Of a stretch of DNA of 64,000 bases, positions 38,441-51,300 are shown one piece after another. Position numbers and translations under genes: made by a program. Below the pieces are notes generated by a model. The model worked only from the letters and a program-made list of their open reading frames with translations, did no database searches and was not told the DNA's origin. Where the stretch lies: the NCBI GenBank assembly GCA_036345935.2, contig JADWOT020000003.1:21842509-21906508 (forward strand), given 5' to 3'. The DNA is from Taenia hydatigena (Eukaryota; Platyhelminthes; Cestoda; Cyclophyllidea; Taeniidae). The first letter of the stretch is position 1. Each line of letters starts with the position of its first letter.

Positions 38441-39376
38441 TGTGTGGGCGCGCCCTTTTGTTCTCGTGTATTATGGGTACGTTTAGGGAGGCTTTCTGTT
38501 TGGGATACCATTGTGTAAGTCGTTTATAGTGGATTATGGGTATAGAACTTTACAAGTGAATGGGATAGTGAAATCCCCAGGTTTACAGAATGTGACATAT
38601 ATGTCACACTCCCAATCATGATTTTTGCTTATTTGGCGGTTTTCTCTTCACCATATTTGATTATACTGCTTCGAAACTCCCATCGACCTCGAAGGTGGAC
38701 CTCTCTGTGCTTTGTTAAACACGTAAGAAATAATTTGGTTCTTACTTTTTTTAGCTATCATACTTAATGTTATTGGTGATTTTGATTTGGAAATTTGTCG
38801 AGATGGCAAACGACGTAAATACATACGCTTGGAACTATCTCTGTCCAAGTGCATTTTGTACAGCAATCGTAAGTTTTCGACTTACTAATTTTTTTATTAT
38901 TACTAATAGCAACGCACCTTATTGGCGTTAAATTAGCATACTTTCTATGGGCACACTTAATTTCTGTGCAAAATAGGCTTTAGATTGACTGTATTTTGAT
39001 TATTTTGCACTTTGTCTCTTTAAACGTGTTTGAACCTGTTTGTCAATGCAAACGTTGTTTGCTTAACGTTTATTCAAATTCGCTTTCATAAGAACGTTTT
39101 TTCAACCCACTGAGTAAATGAAAAAAGTTAATTATTTTTGAAACTTAGGCTCCAATATGGTCTTGCATTCACTGCAGGGATTCAAATCGTTGATTTATTA
39201 ATGCTTATAATCACCTTTTATTTTGTCAGCTATTCCAACTGTCAATTGTGAATCTGGAAGGTATTCGAGACAAAACCAACTCGGCTGTCTATTTTCTCTG
39301 CTGCCTTCTCATCTTTGTTGCGTCGCTGGTCTTTGTATGGAATATCAGTTCCCTTAAACTGAAACCTTCAACCTTG
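38441..39376 (+). CDS. ABCC exons for TMD0 helices 1-4
   Basis: Exons: about 38441-38514 (5' end uncertain), 38581-38722, 38755-38868 and 39230-39376. The first ends ...SVWDTIV and the second opens with FTECD, resembling the FWD...FTxCFQ start of MRP proteins. The second then has a hydrophobic helix (PIMIFAYLAVFSSPYLIILL). The third (LSYLMLLVILIWKFVEM...YLCPSAFC) aligns with TM3 and the start of TM4. The fourth (NLEGIRDKTNSAVYF, then CCLLIFVASLVF) aligns with the loop and next helix. Phases are 2, 0, 0, 0. Introns are 66, 32 and 361 nt. The donor at 39377 (gtcagt) is weak. Without splicing there, the frame would stop at 39404-39406 and leave a short membrane protein as an alternative reading. 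Confidence 0.6.
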
Positions 39377-42300
39377 GTCAGTTCAAAGTTTGGCTCCTTT
39401 GCTTAGCGAAATGTTTTACAATTATTTGTTCCAAAAGGTATAACCGAGGACCGCTCTGCTAAATTGTTGATAAATTTGTTACGTCAGTGATGAGCGCGGT
39501 TGTAGTGTTGGAATGCTTTTCTAATCATGAGACACAAAACACTTACTTATGACGATCGTGAAATCGAGATCCACTTTATTTCACCAAAAGCTTTGACTTC
39601 GAAGTTTCTTTTACCATAAATTCATTTAAAGCATTAAGCAGAAGGATTTCTTAAAATGGATCGTCAAAACCTACTTATGCCTATGAAACGCTGCATAAAC
39701 AACACTATTGTGTCTTTCCGAGAACGGATTTGATGGTTACTTCGAATTTGGCACCAAATTATCACCTTTGCTTTTTTTCACCCCATCCCTCCCTTTACTT
39801 TGTCACAATCGCTTCTTGTTCCTCTTTTTTGCATTCTCCTGTAAATGAATTTTACTGCTGTTTAATCCCTTCTTACCAATGTGTACATTCTAACTGAATA
39901 TGCTGAGAGAGGATTGCTAGCATCCACCTGCATAGTATGACGAAGCAAATGTGTTGCGTATGATGCAGCTTCCTAATAAACAGGTCGGTCGATCTTGGTT
40001 CAGACAAATTGGCTTCATAAACTGAAGTCTTCCATCATGAGACCCTGGGACGCTTTCTCTTAAGCCTTCGTCTTAGTTCCAGTCGACCTTCATGACGTTG
40101 TGAAGTGTACAAAAGGTATAAGATTCTCAATAAGTCGTTTCGTCACACCAGTTTCTTCTACATCATCCACCAAGATCATAAGCGGGAGGATCCTGCTCCT
40201 ATGCTTTTTCATGAATATATGGAATCAGATGTTCCTCGCACTGGTTGAATGCCTACAGAACTGACTGGAGAGTCTATGGGCTGAGAAGAGAGCCAATACC
40301 GTATTGGAGTTGAGACTTGCATAAGAGTAGGTATCCACGGCTTCGAATTTTACATCTTTGTTCACGATAAACACCGCACGCTGTGTATATGCTTGCCATC
40401 ACAATTGTTTAGTATTTTGAATAACGGTATCTGGACTGAACTGAACTGGCTCATGTTATGAATAGCGATCATTATTTGAGGTGGATAAGATTCTACACGG
40501 TGCGTGGTACATCTATGGTAGGATGTTCTCTGACATATAGACACCAAATCTAATCCACCAGTTTGCCTTGAACGTGCCTTATAGATGCTTGTGATTAAAG
40601 GTATTCTGTCAAAATGATGTCAGCTTTTTGAATCAGTAGGCATCAATTTATTTTAATTATCTTATCCATACAGATCTCGTTACGTTGAACCATTGAACAG
40701 ACATTATTAAGTAGTATGCATTTGTCATCAAGCAAACCATCTGACTTGTTGATGGGAGGAGTCAGAGGGGCATGAATGAAGGGCGGACATGATAGGTATT
40801 ACGCGAAGCAACTCATTGCATTTTTCACTCTATCCTTTCTTATTGACGTAGTTCACGAGTTTCAGTGTGACTTTTTGCCACGACACCAGTTATATACCGA
40901 TCGTATTTTCATATGTTTAACAAATCAGGCATACGGAAGTTCAAGGTCGCTTCTGAACATTGTATATCGTTTCGCATGCCCCCAGTGCTGGAAAAAAGTA
41001 CTAGTTTGGTTCAGGTTTGTAATTTTGACCTAACATTTTATTTTCATCGCTCTTCTTTACTTGAATGATGTCTGAGTCAAATGGACTTTTCATCTTATAA
41101 TGCGACAGTGCCATGCAATGTTGAAAGTAGCAAGTCTCATTTGTTAACTCTCATAAAAGCTGGCGCACAAGTCGTGTTTATGCCAGGCTGGACGGCGTCA
41201 ACTAGTGTATATCCAGATAGGACATCGTATGGCGGTAATGCAGTTTTGCGCCAAAGAAGGTGGGCACTTCGTGCGGAAGATCCTGTATCCAACTTATTAC
41301 GATTATAGGGCTTTTATTTGTCAGCGAAATTTCCACATTAGTCATCTCTTTGGTTCAGAATTCAGCTTATCGAAAGCCTACTTTGTGCACGACCCGTCGG
41401 CTCACCTAATCACATTTGCTGTTGGTCTGTGTCAGCGGTGAACGCAATCAATCAAAACAATTTATAGTTCTAGAAATTCGGTCCACCATATGAACGGAGA
41501 TAATTTGTCACTTTTAGTTAACAGAGGGGAGTTAACAGTTGCACTAAGTGAAGGAACGGTTTTTTAAGGAGGGTCAGGACTTCCCAGATCGCGGCATTGG
41601 ATGCGACCGGATCTAGGTGTATCATTTGCTACAGAAATCAAAGCGAGCTTTCAAGGGTTAAAGCATGTAGCCTTACCGCAAACGGGAAGGCTCGAGCAGT
41701 CATTTCTGTAGGTGGTGTAGTGTGAAATATTTTTCCGGGATAAAGTAGCGCCATGTTTGTTTACAATCCCTTGGTGTCATAGTCAATAAGTAACATTATT
41801 CTGTGTGTTGTTGATAAGTATCCAGGGTGGGACAGAACAACGTTCAACCGCCACGATCTTCCTTTTTTTGCGTAATGCACAAGTCCATACTCATCATACT
41901 ATGTGTGGGCTACAACAACTCAATTGTGGATTACTGTCACGTCTCCGTAAATGTGCCTCAGCAGTCAACATTTTGGGGCCGATCCTATAGGCTTGTCCGG
42001 TATTACCCGAAATTATTCCTGTGGCTAAGCTCTGGAAGTATTGGCCAACCACTAGATCAAGTGTATATGTGTAGAAGCAAATTCAGTCCTAAAATAGCTT
42101 GAACAGCCCTCACCTTTCATATTCAGCCCTGACAAGTTTCCCTTAACACGAGTATACTAATTTGGCAAATCAGATGTATGCACCTTCCCTACCTAAGGTT
42201 GGCATGTTGTTCCTGATAGTTGTGAGATGCTGACGTCCGCCATTGGGCATGTACTGGGTCTTTTAGTTCAAAAAGTTGCAAGTGCTCTTTTTGAGGGGAA

Positions 42301-45300
42301 AAATCATTTAGAATCAAGTACCTAGGTAGTATTTCCATTTAAAACGTGAGTACATTGAATTCTGCTGCAAATGTAAGGAAATATCTTCACTCTTCTCCAT
42401 ATAAAACGTCCACTCGTCCTTTGGTTTTTTTGCCTTTTTACCCGGAGGGATTATAGGCGATTTGGACCCCCCAAATTTCTTCCTCATCACTCCGTAGGCG
42501 TTTCCTCCTCTAAGTGTAGCAGAGCACATCATCTACGTTCTCTATTTGGCTTCTTGCTAATGCTATCGCTTGGCTGTATTTGTTTTTCTTTTTAAAATAC
42601 AGGAAAAAATGCGGTGACGGATGGTCAAAAAGATCGTAATTTCTATACCTTTATTTGGTTTTTTTCCAGCTGTGCTTCACTTGGATTCCTTCAAAAAATG
42701 GAAATAAAGGTGGATTTTCATAGTCTCTAACTAGTCTTTTGCATATCGTCTGCATTTGTTTTAAAGCGTTAAATAACTTGAAGTAATGTTATCTTAAAAA
42801 CGGTACCGGGATCCTCTGGAAGTTCAAGTAAAAAGCACTCGCATGTGGTGTTTAATTCCAATCTTGAAGGATGCTAATGAATCGATTCCATCGTGTTCGG
42901 GTCGCATCAAAAGCTTACGAGTTCCGAAAGTCAATCCTACTCAAAACATTATCACTTTCACCGCTTGGATCCCCAAATGCCTTACTGATGCTCTGATTCG
43001 TCTCCACTTGTTCGACTCATCTTTGTTATATCCAGTTTCGCTTAGTTCCTTTTCAATGTGTCACATAGACGTAAAGTACCGTCTCAGATGGAAAATTCGG
43101 GACGTTACATATGCGTTACTCGTGTAATCACAGTGCGGAGACTGTTAATTTCGATGGTAGCAATGGCCTGCCCTGTGAAGTATAGTTTTGTCCACCTATC
43201 AAACCATCTTTAGAGCGAAACGGCTTATTAATGTCATGCAGCTAATGGTTCCTGTGATGTTACAATCAAGCTTAACTGGAACTTTGTTTACAGTTCAAGA
43301 ACCATTTCATTTTTCTACCTCTTAGTCGGCAAAATCTTTATTTTCGTCTATACTAAACGAATGGATTTCCGAGCAACACGTCCTGTCTTCTCAATTAGGC
43401 GAAATAAAGTGAGGGCAGAGAGAAGTTGTTTTTGCCCATCTCAAAGCTAAGTAGACGGCTTGTCTATCCATCAGTAGCAACGTTGTCATTAATTGATGGG
43501 CTAGAGTAGGAATGATTGCTTGCCTTTTAATTGGCTTTTCTTTTTGGGAATGTGTAGATCCTTTATTCATTTCAGAGGAGGGAAGTTAGCTTTATTTGCT
43601 TAATTAATTACTCGTTAAATTTAAAACTGATGCATCCTTTCTCTCCCTTCACACACTTGATTGTGGCAGGCAGGTTTATCTACCCACTCTTTACAGACCG
43701 GAAACAAGGCAGCCATCTGAATCTCTCTTTCCCAAATGTCGGGTCGAATCATCTCTTGAGGGGTAAAGTGACGCAACACCTTGAGTGTCCGATTCATCTG
43801 GGCGGATTTTATAATAATTCGCTGTTTCAAAGGGGAAGTTTTCGTTTTACGACTGGGTGGCTGCTAATCTGTGACGGCTAGATGATAAGTCTGAATGACA
43901 GATGTACACATCAAAACCGTATTTTGGAGTGATAAATCTTATTTCAGGTTCCAAGGTGTGGACACTGCACTTGCTGCTAGTGTGGCCACATGCACCGTTT
44001 ATCCGATATCTGCAAAGCAGTTTTTTCATGGTGGCATTTGTCCTTAGGACTGAACCATCATGGGAGGGCTTGTTTCCTTACACTAACCAGCCGGAACCGC
44101 AAATACTTATGAATGACTGTGTTCACTGCAACTACCACAGACGGTACTGTGTCAGTTTGCTGTCTAGGACTAGGCAAGCACTTCACTGCAACGGGGATCT
44201 TCACCGACTTGCAGAGGTACGACCGAGAACCTTTGAGACGCCGACAACATTTAGCTAAGTACCATAGTGATGAGTGGTTAAGCTACCTACCGCTGTCTGC
44301 GGATCCTGGATCCCCACGCGAAGTTGCCAACATGCACTTGTTGCGATTGTGGCCTGTTAATGATGAACAGTGCCCGGGGGGAGTGGGCTGGTCTACGATA
44401 TGTGCTGCCGACTATCAATGTGTAATACGGCGAACTTTACGCTACCACTTGTGGCACAATCACAGCCTATAAGCACTTGCATTTCTTTGGTGAATACTAT
44501 CATTGAGAAATTCACAATTGAGGCTTATGGCCGATGCAGAGAAAGACCGATTAATAGCACGAACTCCTCTGCTTTGCAACTGATTGTATTACCGAGGAGA
44601 GGAGCGTCAACACACAAAGTATCCTCTAGACATTAAAGGAAATAGGATGATGGCGTGTGCACATTTGAGGAAAGTCAAATCGTTTTTGGAATTCACTCAA
44701 ATTATCTTACCTGTAGTTTGCATGATGAAGGATTAGATGAAGAGGATTGATGAATTCGTGGGGTTTTTTAGGCTACAAGCACTCCTAAACCATCTGGTTC
44801 GAATGAAGGTGTAGTGTCCTGAGTTGCTCTTGAAGACCAGAGGAGACGTGATACTCGAACAGAGTATTGCCGGCATACAGAAGAGCTGAGGGGCCACTGA
44901 CATGTCTCCGACGTCATGCTGCTTATCGAAAGTACAAAGATTGAGCCTTAAGGGTTAAATAACCAATAGAAGTATTACGGAGGTTTCTTTTGTTAACTTG
45001 GTCTTTTCTCCTGGGGAACCCTAATATTTGCGGTTCTCGTCATCTTTTCTCCTACAGCGAAACTGGGCCATATGCACAAATTCAAAAGCCAGACGTATAA
45101 TGTGAGTTATTAATGAAACCTTTCCCATCTTAACTTTTTCAACCCTACTAGGCGGAGTGGAAAAGAGTCTACTTCCTCTTACGCACAAGTTGGTGTGAAC
45201 AAGAGTATCTGTACTTTTTTACAGGGTAGTAACTCTCCCACTTCTCTGTTCAACAGGCTCTTGAGTTGGTCTAGCCCTCGGACCCGAGGGTGTTGGGAGA

Positions 45301-48300
45301 CATCATGCCTGAACATTAGCTAAATTGGCACCTTTTTTTCCTCGTAATTAATTTGACTTCTTTGGTTTCAATTTTCAAGCACCAGTCATGGATGCAGTGA
45401 CTGTGATGAAGGTTAAATTTTAGGAAATAAAAGGGTCTGATGTGACAATTTCTAAAATTCCGGCAGGATTCAGAATTTTGAACTGAGTAAAATTGTATGG
45501 TCACAAAATTAGAGAAGTTTCTTGCGTTGGTCTACTACTGGCTTAAGAAATGGGCGAAAGTAACTTGGACCACACTTTCCGGCCAGCTTTTCGACTGAGT
45601 TACTATTCTCTGTCCTGTATTAATCCACAAAGCGTGCAATCGAATCTTCTCCTTTTCTCCCTCTTTCCATCCTATTGGTTGATTTCACGTTAACTTTTAC
45701 CGACAGTCTTGTAATGAAAAACCTTAAGGTTGATTTGGTTTTTAGGCCAATGAAGTCCACCGTATTTGTGGTTGCCTCTGATACGTTACTTTGACGAATT
45801 CTACCCAACCTTGGGTTGTTTTTATGTCAATTCGTGTCATCTCTCCCTTTATGCTGAAGAGATCGTCAATTATTGCCTAGTATGTCCTAAAAAACCAACT
45901 CGAAATCGCTGAATTTACAGCATTCGCACAACAATGTCTTAACTAAATTCTTGCTCAAAACCAAACATTTTTTGCGTATTGTCGCATCAATATGTTCTTA
46001 AAAATCCTTTCTGCAATTAAGGTGCTATGTGTGAGTAGAAGACTTTCGATTTCGAAGAGTAACACAGATGCCAAAGAGTTTAAAGGTTTCGTTGGGAAGG
46101 TAGTTCGATTTTCGACCGGGCTGCACTGCGGCCTGATCTACCATCATAACGGACATTTGTGAAGCACGCTAAAAGCGGTGTGCCCTTTTTAGTAAAAGTT
46201 TGTTTCCTTTTGCTTTTGACTGTTGGTAAAAAGATGTTCTTATGAATTGTTGATTGCGTTTCGATGCATGGGTTGACTCGTTGAGTGTCAGGTGGCAAAC
46301 GCTCTCTGAGTGGTATCATCCATCTCACATTACCCAGCAGCAGTCTTGTGAAAGGAAAAAAAGTGACGTTGAACAAACAATCCTTTTGGACTAACTTAAG
46401 TGTTCCTATGTCCTGATACCACTTAAAAAATCGACTCTTATTTGAAGTAAACCATAGTAGAACGCTGAGGAGTGTTTGTTGTAGCTTTATTTCTAGTTAA
46501 TTTCGGTTGATCGCATGGGTACCCAAGGCATGGCTTCTATGCGGTATCTGAATTGATATGACTGGGAGATCCATGCTGAAAAGTTTAATAATGCGCATAG
46601 TTCTCCTATTGTCTTCTAGATGCGCAAATAATGCAGGTTTTGCAATAACTACCATTAAGCACGGTAGTCCGTCTATAATCAGACTAAAGCACTCCTGAGG
46701 GAAGAGAACTTAATTCTTCTACATCTTTTACGCCAGTCGCCAGGTTCATTGCACCCGCCCCTGCCACCTGGCTGGAGTCTGGCCGTGGCGCCGCAGGAGT
46801 TGGTCGAGTACTTGTTCTGCGCGTGCGCCTTCTTCAATCTAATCCTCGCCTTTTTTTCCGACCGTCCCATTCCTCCACCCACCCCCTTCATCCACCCTGT
46901 CTGCGCCTCTGATGGGCTCGATCTTGATCTGGTGACAAGTGACGACAAGGCTATGAAGAGTGGTAATGTTGGAACAAAAGATGCTAAGGCGCCCAAACCA
47001 ACTTCGGTAAGTTTGGGGATTATGATTGGTAAGATAGAAAAAAAGTGTGGGTTGGAAGTGTTCATTGAAAAGTTGTCAGATTTATGGCTTATGGAAAGGA
47101 TGGGTAATTCTTCGGGGTTAGTTCAGGTCAAAGGATGACTTTTCGAGAATCGAGAACTGATCATGCTTTTTTCCACATGATCCTTTTCCATTACATTTAT
47201 ACATATACCACCCGACTTATCCATCACCCTAGGACGCAGCTTCGGTGTGGAAACGTTTGTCTCTATGGCTGATTCATCTTCGAAGGGCCTGCCTGTCTGC
47301 AGTACCTCTTTGGAATCACAAATGTTTCCAAACGATTGTGCTTATTATACAATTGTACTAAGGATGGTAATGTGTATCGTTTGTTCAAGATTAGATTAAC
47401 ATTCTACCACCACAGCTAAGAACGCTGTTGACGCGCGAAGGTACGTCAGGAGTGGTTGAGATGTTGTTGTCATTCCATCAGGTATCCTACTGCTGAGTGG
47501 TCGAGCGACCTCTCGCCATACAAAGCATCTACGGTCTTATGCACAGGTAGACGATTGTGGATCCTAACTTTGCGAATCCGTTTATCACTGCACGCTTTTA
47601 CCCACACACATTCGTTGGCCATACTGCCTACCGATAATAAACAGCCACTGGAATAGAGTGGAGAGGATTGGACCGCCTCACACCATGTGTGGCGACCGTC
47701 ATTGCATAGAAGGGCAGATCCAGGCGATGTTAGCAGTAATGCTTTCATTTTTCCACTTGGCGAAAAGGTAATCGACTGTTTCAATATCAAGGGCTGATTT
47801 GGTATCTTTCTGGACGCTAAGATAGCTCCGTTCGCGCCAAACGGCGATAAATACAGGATTTTCAGCTTGCATCTAGAAACCGATTTTTTTCCAAAAAGAG
47901 GGCGTTACTCATTTCTCATCATCTGAGGAAGTCAAAATTTTGTAATTCTTCTTGCTTTTATATCCAAATGCTCACCCATTAATAATGTTTGCTTCGGAGT
48001 TATGACCTCACATTAAAGTTTATTAATTCACTCCGTGAAGTTGATCGCGACAACTTGAAACATCTTGTTGCATTCAGTAATAAGTCAGGAATATCTGGTC
48101 CTCTTGAAGTCCCTTATGCATTTATGCAGATTTCCGACCCAGGCGGAACGTTCCGTGGTATCGCTGACAGAAGTTACAGTATGACAAACACGTGGTTCAT
48201 CGATTTTAGCACATGTCACGCTTATCCGTCACGGCACTCCTTTTCTACTTTTCCATTCCATTCATCCTTCTCTGCCTCAAGCCTCTAATTTTGCACTCAT

Positions 48301-51300
48301 CTGGGTCTTGCGCAATTCAGCATTTCGATGGCTAAGAGCAGTAAAGGCCCAAAGAAAGAAAAAGTGTCCAAAGCCAAGACCAAGGGAGGCAAAGACGCTG
48401 CCAAGAGCAAATCCAAAGAAAGTGGGAAAAAGGTGGTTGAGGAGGCCCCGCCTGTCGATGTTGCTGTACAGACCTGTCCCAACAACTTCTGCTATCTTTG
48501 CTGCTTTCAACTCCGCGACGCAGCTGCTATCCAATCTCATGTTCTCCTCCTCTCCCATGCACCCCAAAACTTTGGTAATACCGACCTCAGTCACCTTTGT
48601 CGCCTCTGCCGCGAACGAGTTCCCCTAAAATGGGGTTCCTCACACAAATGCTGCAGTTTAAAGACCTCGTTCATCAGCCGTAATACGTCAGTTCCCACTC
48701 TTAAAGGAGGGGCACCCTTTCAGTGCCTCTTCTGTCGTGGAAGGGCTTTGAAATCGCGCAGCGACTTGGTGGTCCACCTCCTCGCCTTTCACCGGCCCGA
48801 CCGACCAAGAGGACAGTGCGGACTTTGCGGCTTTCACTTTGAAGAACCACCTCCACCACCACCGAATACGAAAATTTCACCTCCACCACCAAACGCAGAT
48901 CTTGAGACAATGAAGCAATATAGAATTGCCCTTAAAGACGCCGAACTTAAGGAAATGCTCAAGCTAGAGTCAGCAGAATTGAAAATGGGGGAAATTAAGC
49001 TAGAAAAACACTGTGCTACTGAACATAGCCCTGTTTATCGCATTGTCTCTCGCGAAGCCGTACAAGAATACACGCATTTGCGTGAACCTTACGCCTGTTT
49101 TCTTTGTCGTCGGACATACAAAAACAATTGGGATTTCCATGCTCATGTACTCTGTCGTCATGGCCCAAAATCAGAGATGAGAGGACGTTTCCTCACTTGC
49201 GCCATGTGTGGTGAGACGAGCACCTCCGAGGAGGGTTTCGACAAACACGTCCACACCAGACATATAATTACTCCACAGTGCTTGGCGGATTATTGGACAA
49301 AAAATGAATTATTGCAAGAATATGTTTGCTGTGCCACCACGTGCGCTACATGTTGGGAGATCTACAAGGAAGATTTCGAACTGCAAGCGCACATCCTTGT
49401 AGCTCATACTGCACCACGATTCCTGCAGTGTGGATGGTGCAATATGGACTTTTCTAGTGGATTCGAGCCGCTGGATGGGTTTCTGATCTTCCTTAGTCAT
49501 GAGCATAATCATGCTAGGGACCTGCATGCTGTGGCTTTAGAACTGCACATGACGGCCGAGGCTATGCCACCGGCACTGCCAGATGATCTGTCAAAGGAGG
49601 CGGTGGAGGCGGCTTTGAAGGCCTTTGGAGGTGGAGGTGGGGACGAGGAGGCAAACTCGGGGAAGTCGAAGGGCAAGGATAAGTCAAAAAGCAAGGGTAG
49701 CAAGGAGAATGCGTCCAAGTCAAAGAAAAATGACTCCTCCAAGGGAGGAAAGAGCAAGGGGAGCAAGAAAAAGAAGTAGTAACGGGAAACGAAGTGGATT
49801 CGTTACATTTTCCCATTATCGCTTCAGCCTTCCCTTGTGGTTGTCTTCTTTTCTGCGGCGTTGCGTCACTGGTGAAATAGATGCATCATTGACGTTTCTA
49901 GGTGTTTTTTTTTATAGATCCGAAATCCTTTTTTTCGGCTGCTCTATCCCCATTGGTGTTCAAAATGGACTCTATTAATTAGGTTCAATCAAACTTGAGT
50001 TTTAGATAGAAAGTACTCTGTGATGATTGTGAGATAGAAATTAATTTAGGTGTTTAGTGGGATTATCAACGTCGATTGAAGTGTTAGTTTTTCTACTGCC
50101 TGTGTTGTCAGTTTTTAAGAGTCAAGATCTGATAAAGATGAAGTTAGGGAATTGGTCGTTCTTTTTATTTAGCAGGGAACTTCAGATCTCTGAATCAACA
50201 TTTGAGATATTTGTTGCAATGTTGGGAGATTTGGAATCAAATACAGGAATTTGGGAGAACCTGGGTTTGATACATTCGTTTAAGTTTGGGATTTGAACAG
50301 TGAATTTCTAAAAATTTCTGTCTAAAGATCAATTATGAACAGGATTTTTTTGATTTGACACAAATTATGTTGTGGAGCATTTGAGAGTTTCGTTGTGGTA
50401 CTCGTAGAAGGGACCTTTAACACAGATTTTCTGATTTGCCTGTGTATCAGAACGTAACTCCGGAAAACTTTTATTAATCCAAGGATCCCACATCAGGGGT
50501 TCAAAATTGAGGTTTTCTCTAGCCCACTCATTTGGTTTTCGAGTTTATCTGGTCATTTTATCAAGGCACCAGTAAGAGGATGCAGAAAGGATTACAAATT
50601 TTGTAGGGTTGGGGAATTCTCGTTAGGGTACCGAGAAACGAGAAGCTGAACACATTTTTTAGTCGAACTTGGAGTACAACCAAATAGTACATTAATGTTT
50701 GTTTCCGAATTATTTTTCATCAACTCAATTAGTCAGTCGTTGGATCAGACCTCTTGACATTGTTCCAGCCGCTAACCGCCGGTGTATTTCTTTCGTGATG
50801 CACAGTTTTTGTCATTCAATTTCGATGATCAGACCTTCAAAACACATAAGAAGAGTAAGCTGTGGAAAATATTTGTCGTTTACTGTGGGTTGGACTTTGG
50901 AGACCTCCTTAAATACCCCTGTAAGTAAGTAGGGAAGTATGGGACGTTTCTGCTTTAGGTGATAACCCAATAACATTTCCACCCTCATGTCAAATGAGTA
51001 CTTTGGCTAATCACGGAAAGTAGATACCCTGGCATCTGCTAAGACATTGAGTGATGCCGGTTGAACATACGTATTGCTTGCTATTTTGTGTCTCCCTTGT
51101 CCCCGGATTGATTTTTCCTCGATTACATTCCCTCAGTTTTGATTTGGAGAAGGGTAGTTTCTAGACATTTTGTCATTGGGGTGATGTGGTGATAAAGTCG
51201 GCTTATATTTGGACCATTTACCACCCTGTTTCCACAAAACGTTGGATTTTATGTCGAAAAATGTATAAGTTTTACCATCTGTATGTTTCGAATGATATAA

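Noticed and set aside
38803..39406. Independent two-exon small membrane protein of 80 residues
   Set aside because: The first exon extends upstream in frame to an acceptor at 38754 and both exons fit TMD0 of the transporter, so they are read as part of that gene.
43902..44472. Overlapping plus frames of about 118 codons
   Set aside because: The frames conflict with each other, and no splice chain or domain could be established.
46679..47065. 128-codon minus-strand frame
   Set aside because: It lies antisense to the ABCC TM5 exon, and its Arg/Ser/Gly-rich composition is typical of a shadow.
47233..47361. Possible exon DAASVWKRLSLWLIHL after the 46737-47006 exon
   Set aside because: It loosely resembles the TMD0-TMD1 junction but has no donor in the right place, whereas 51394-51455 matches the motif almost exactly with the right phase.
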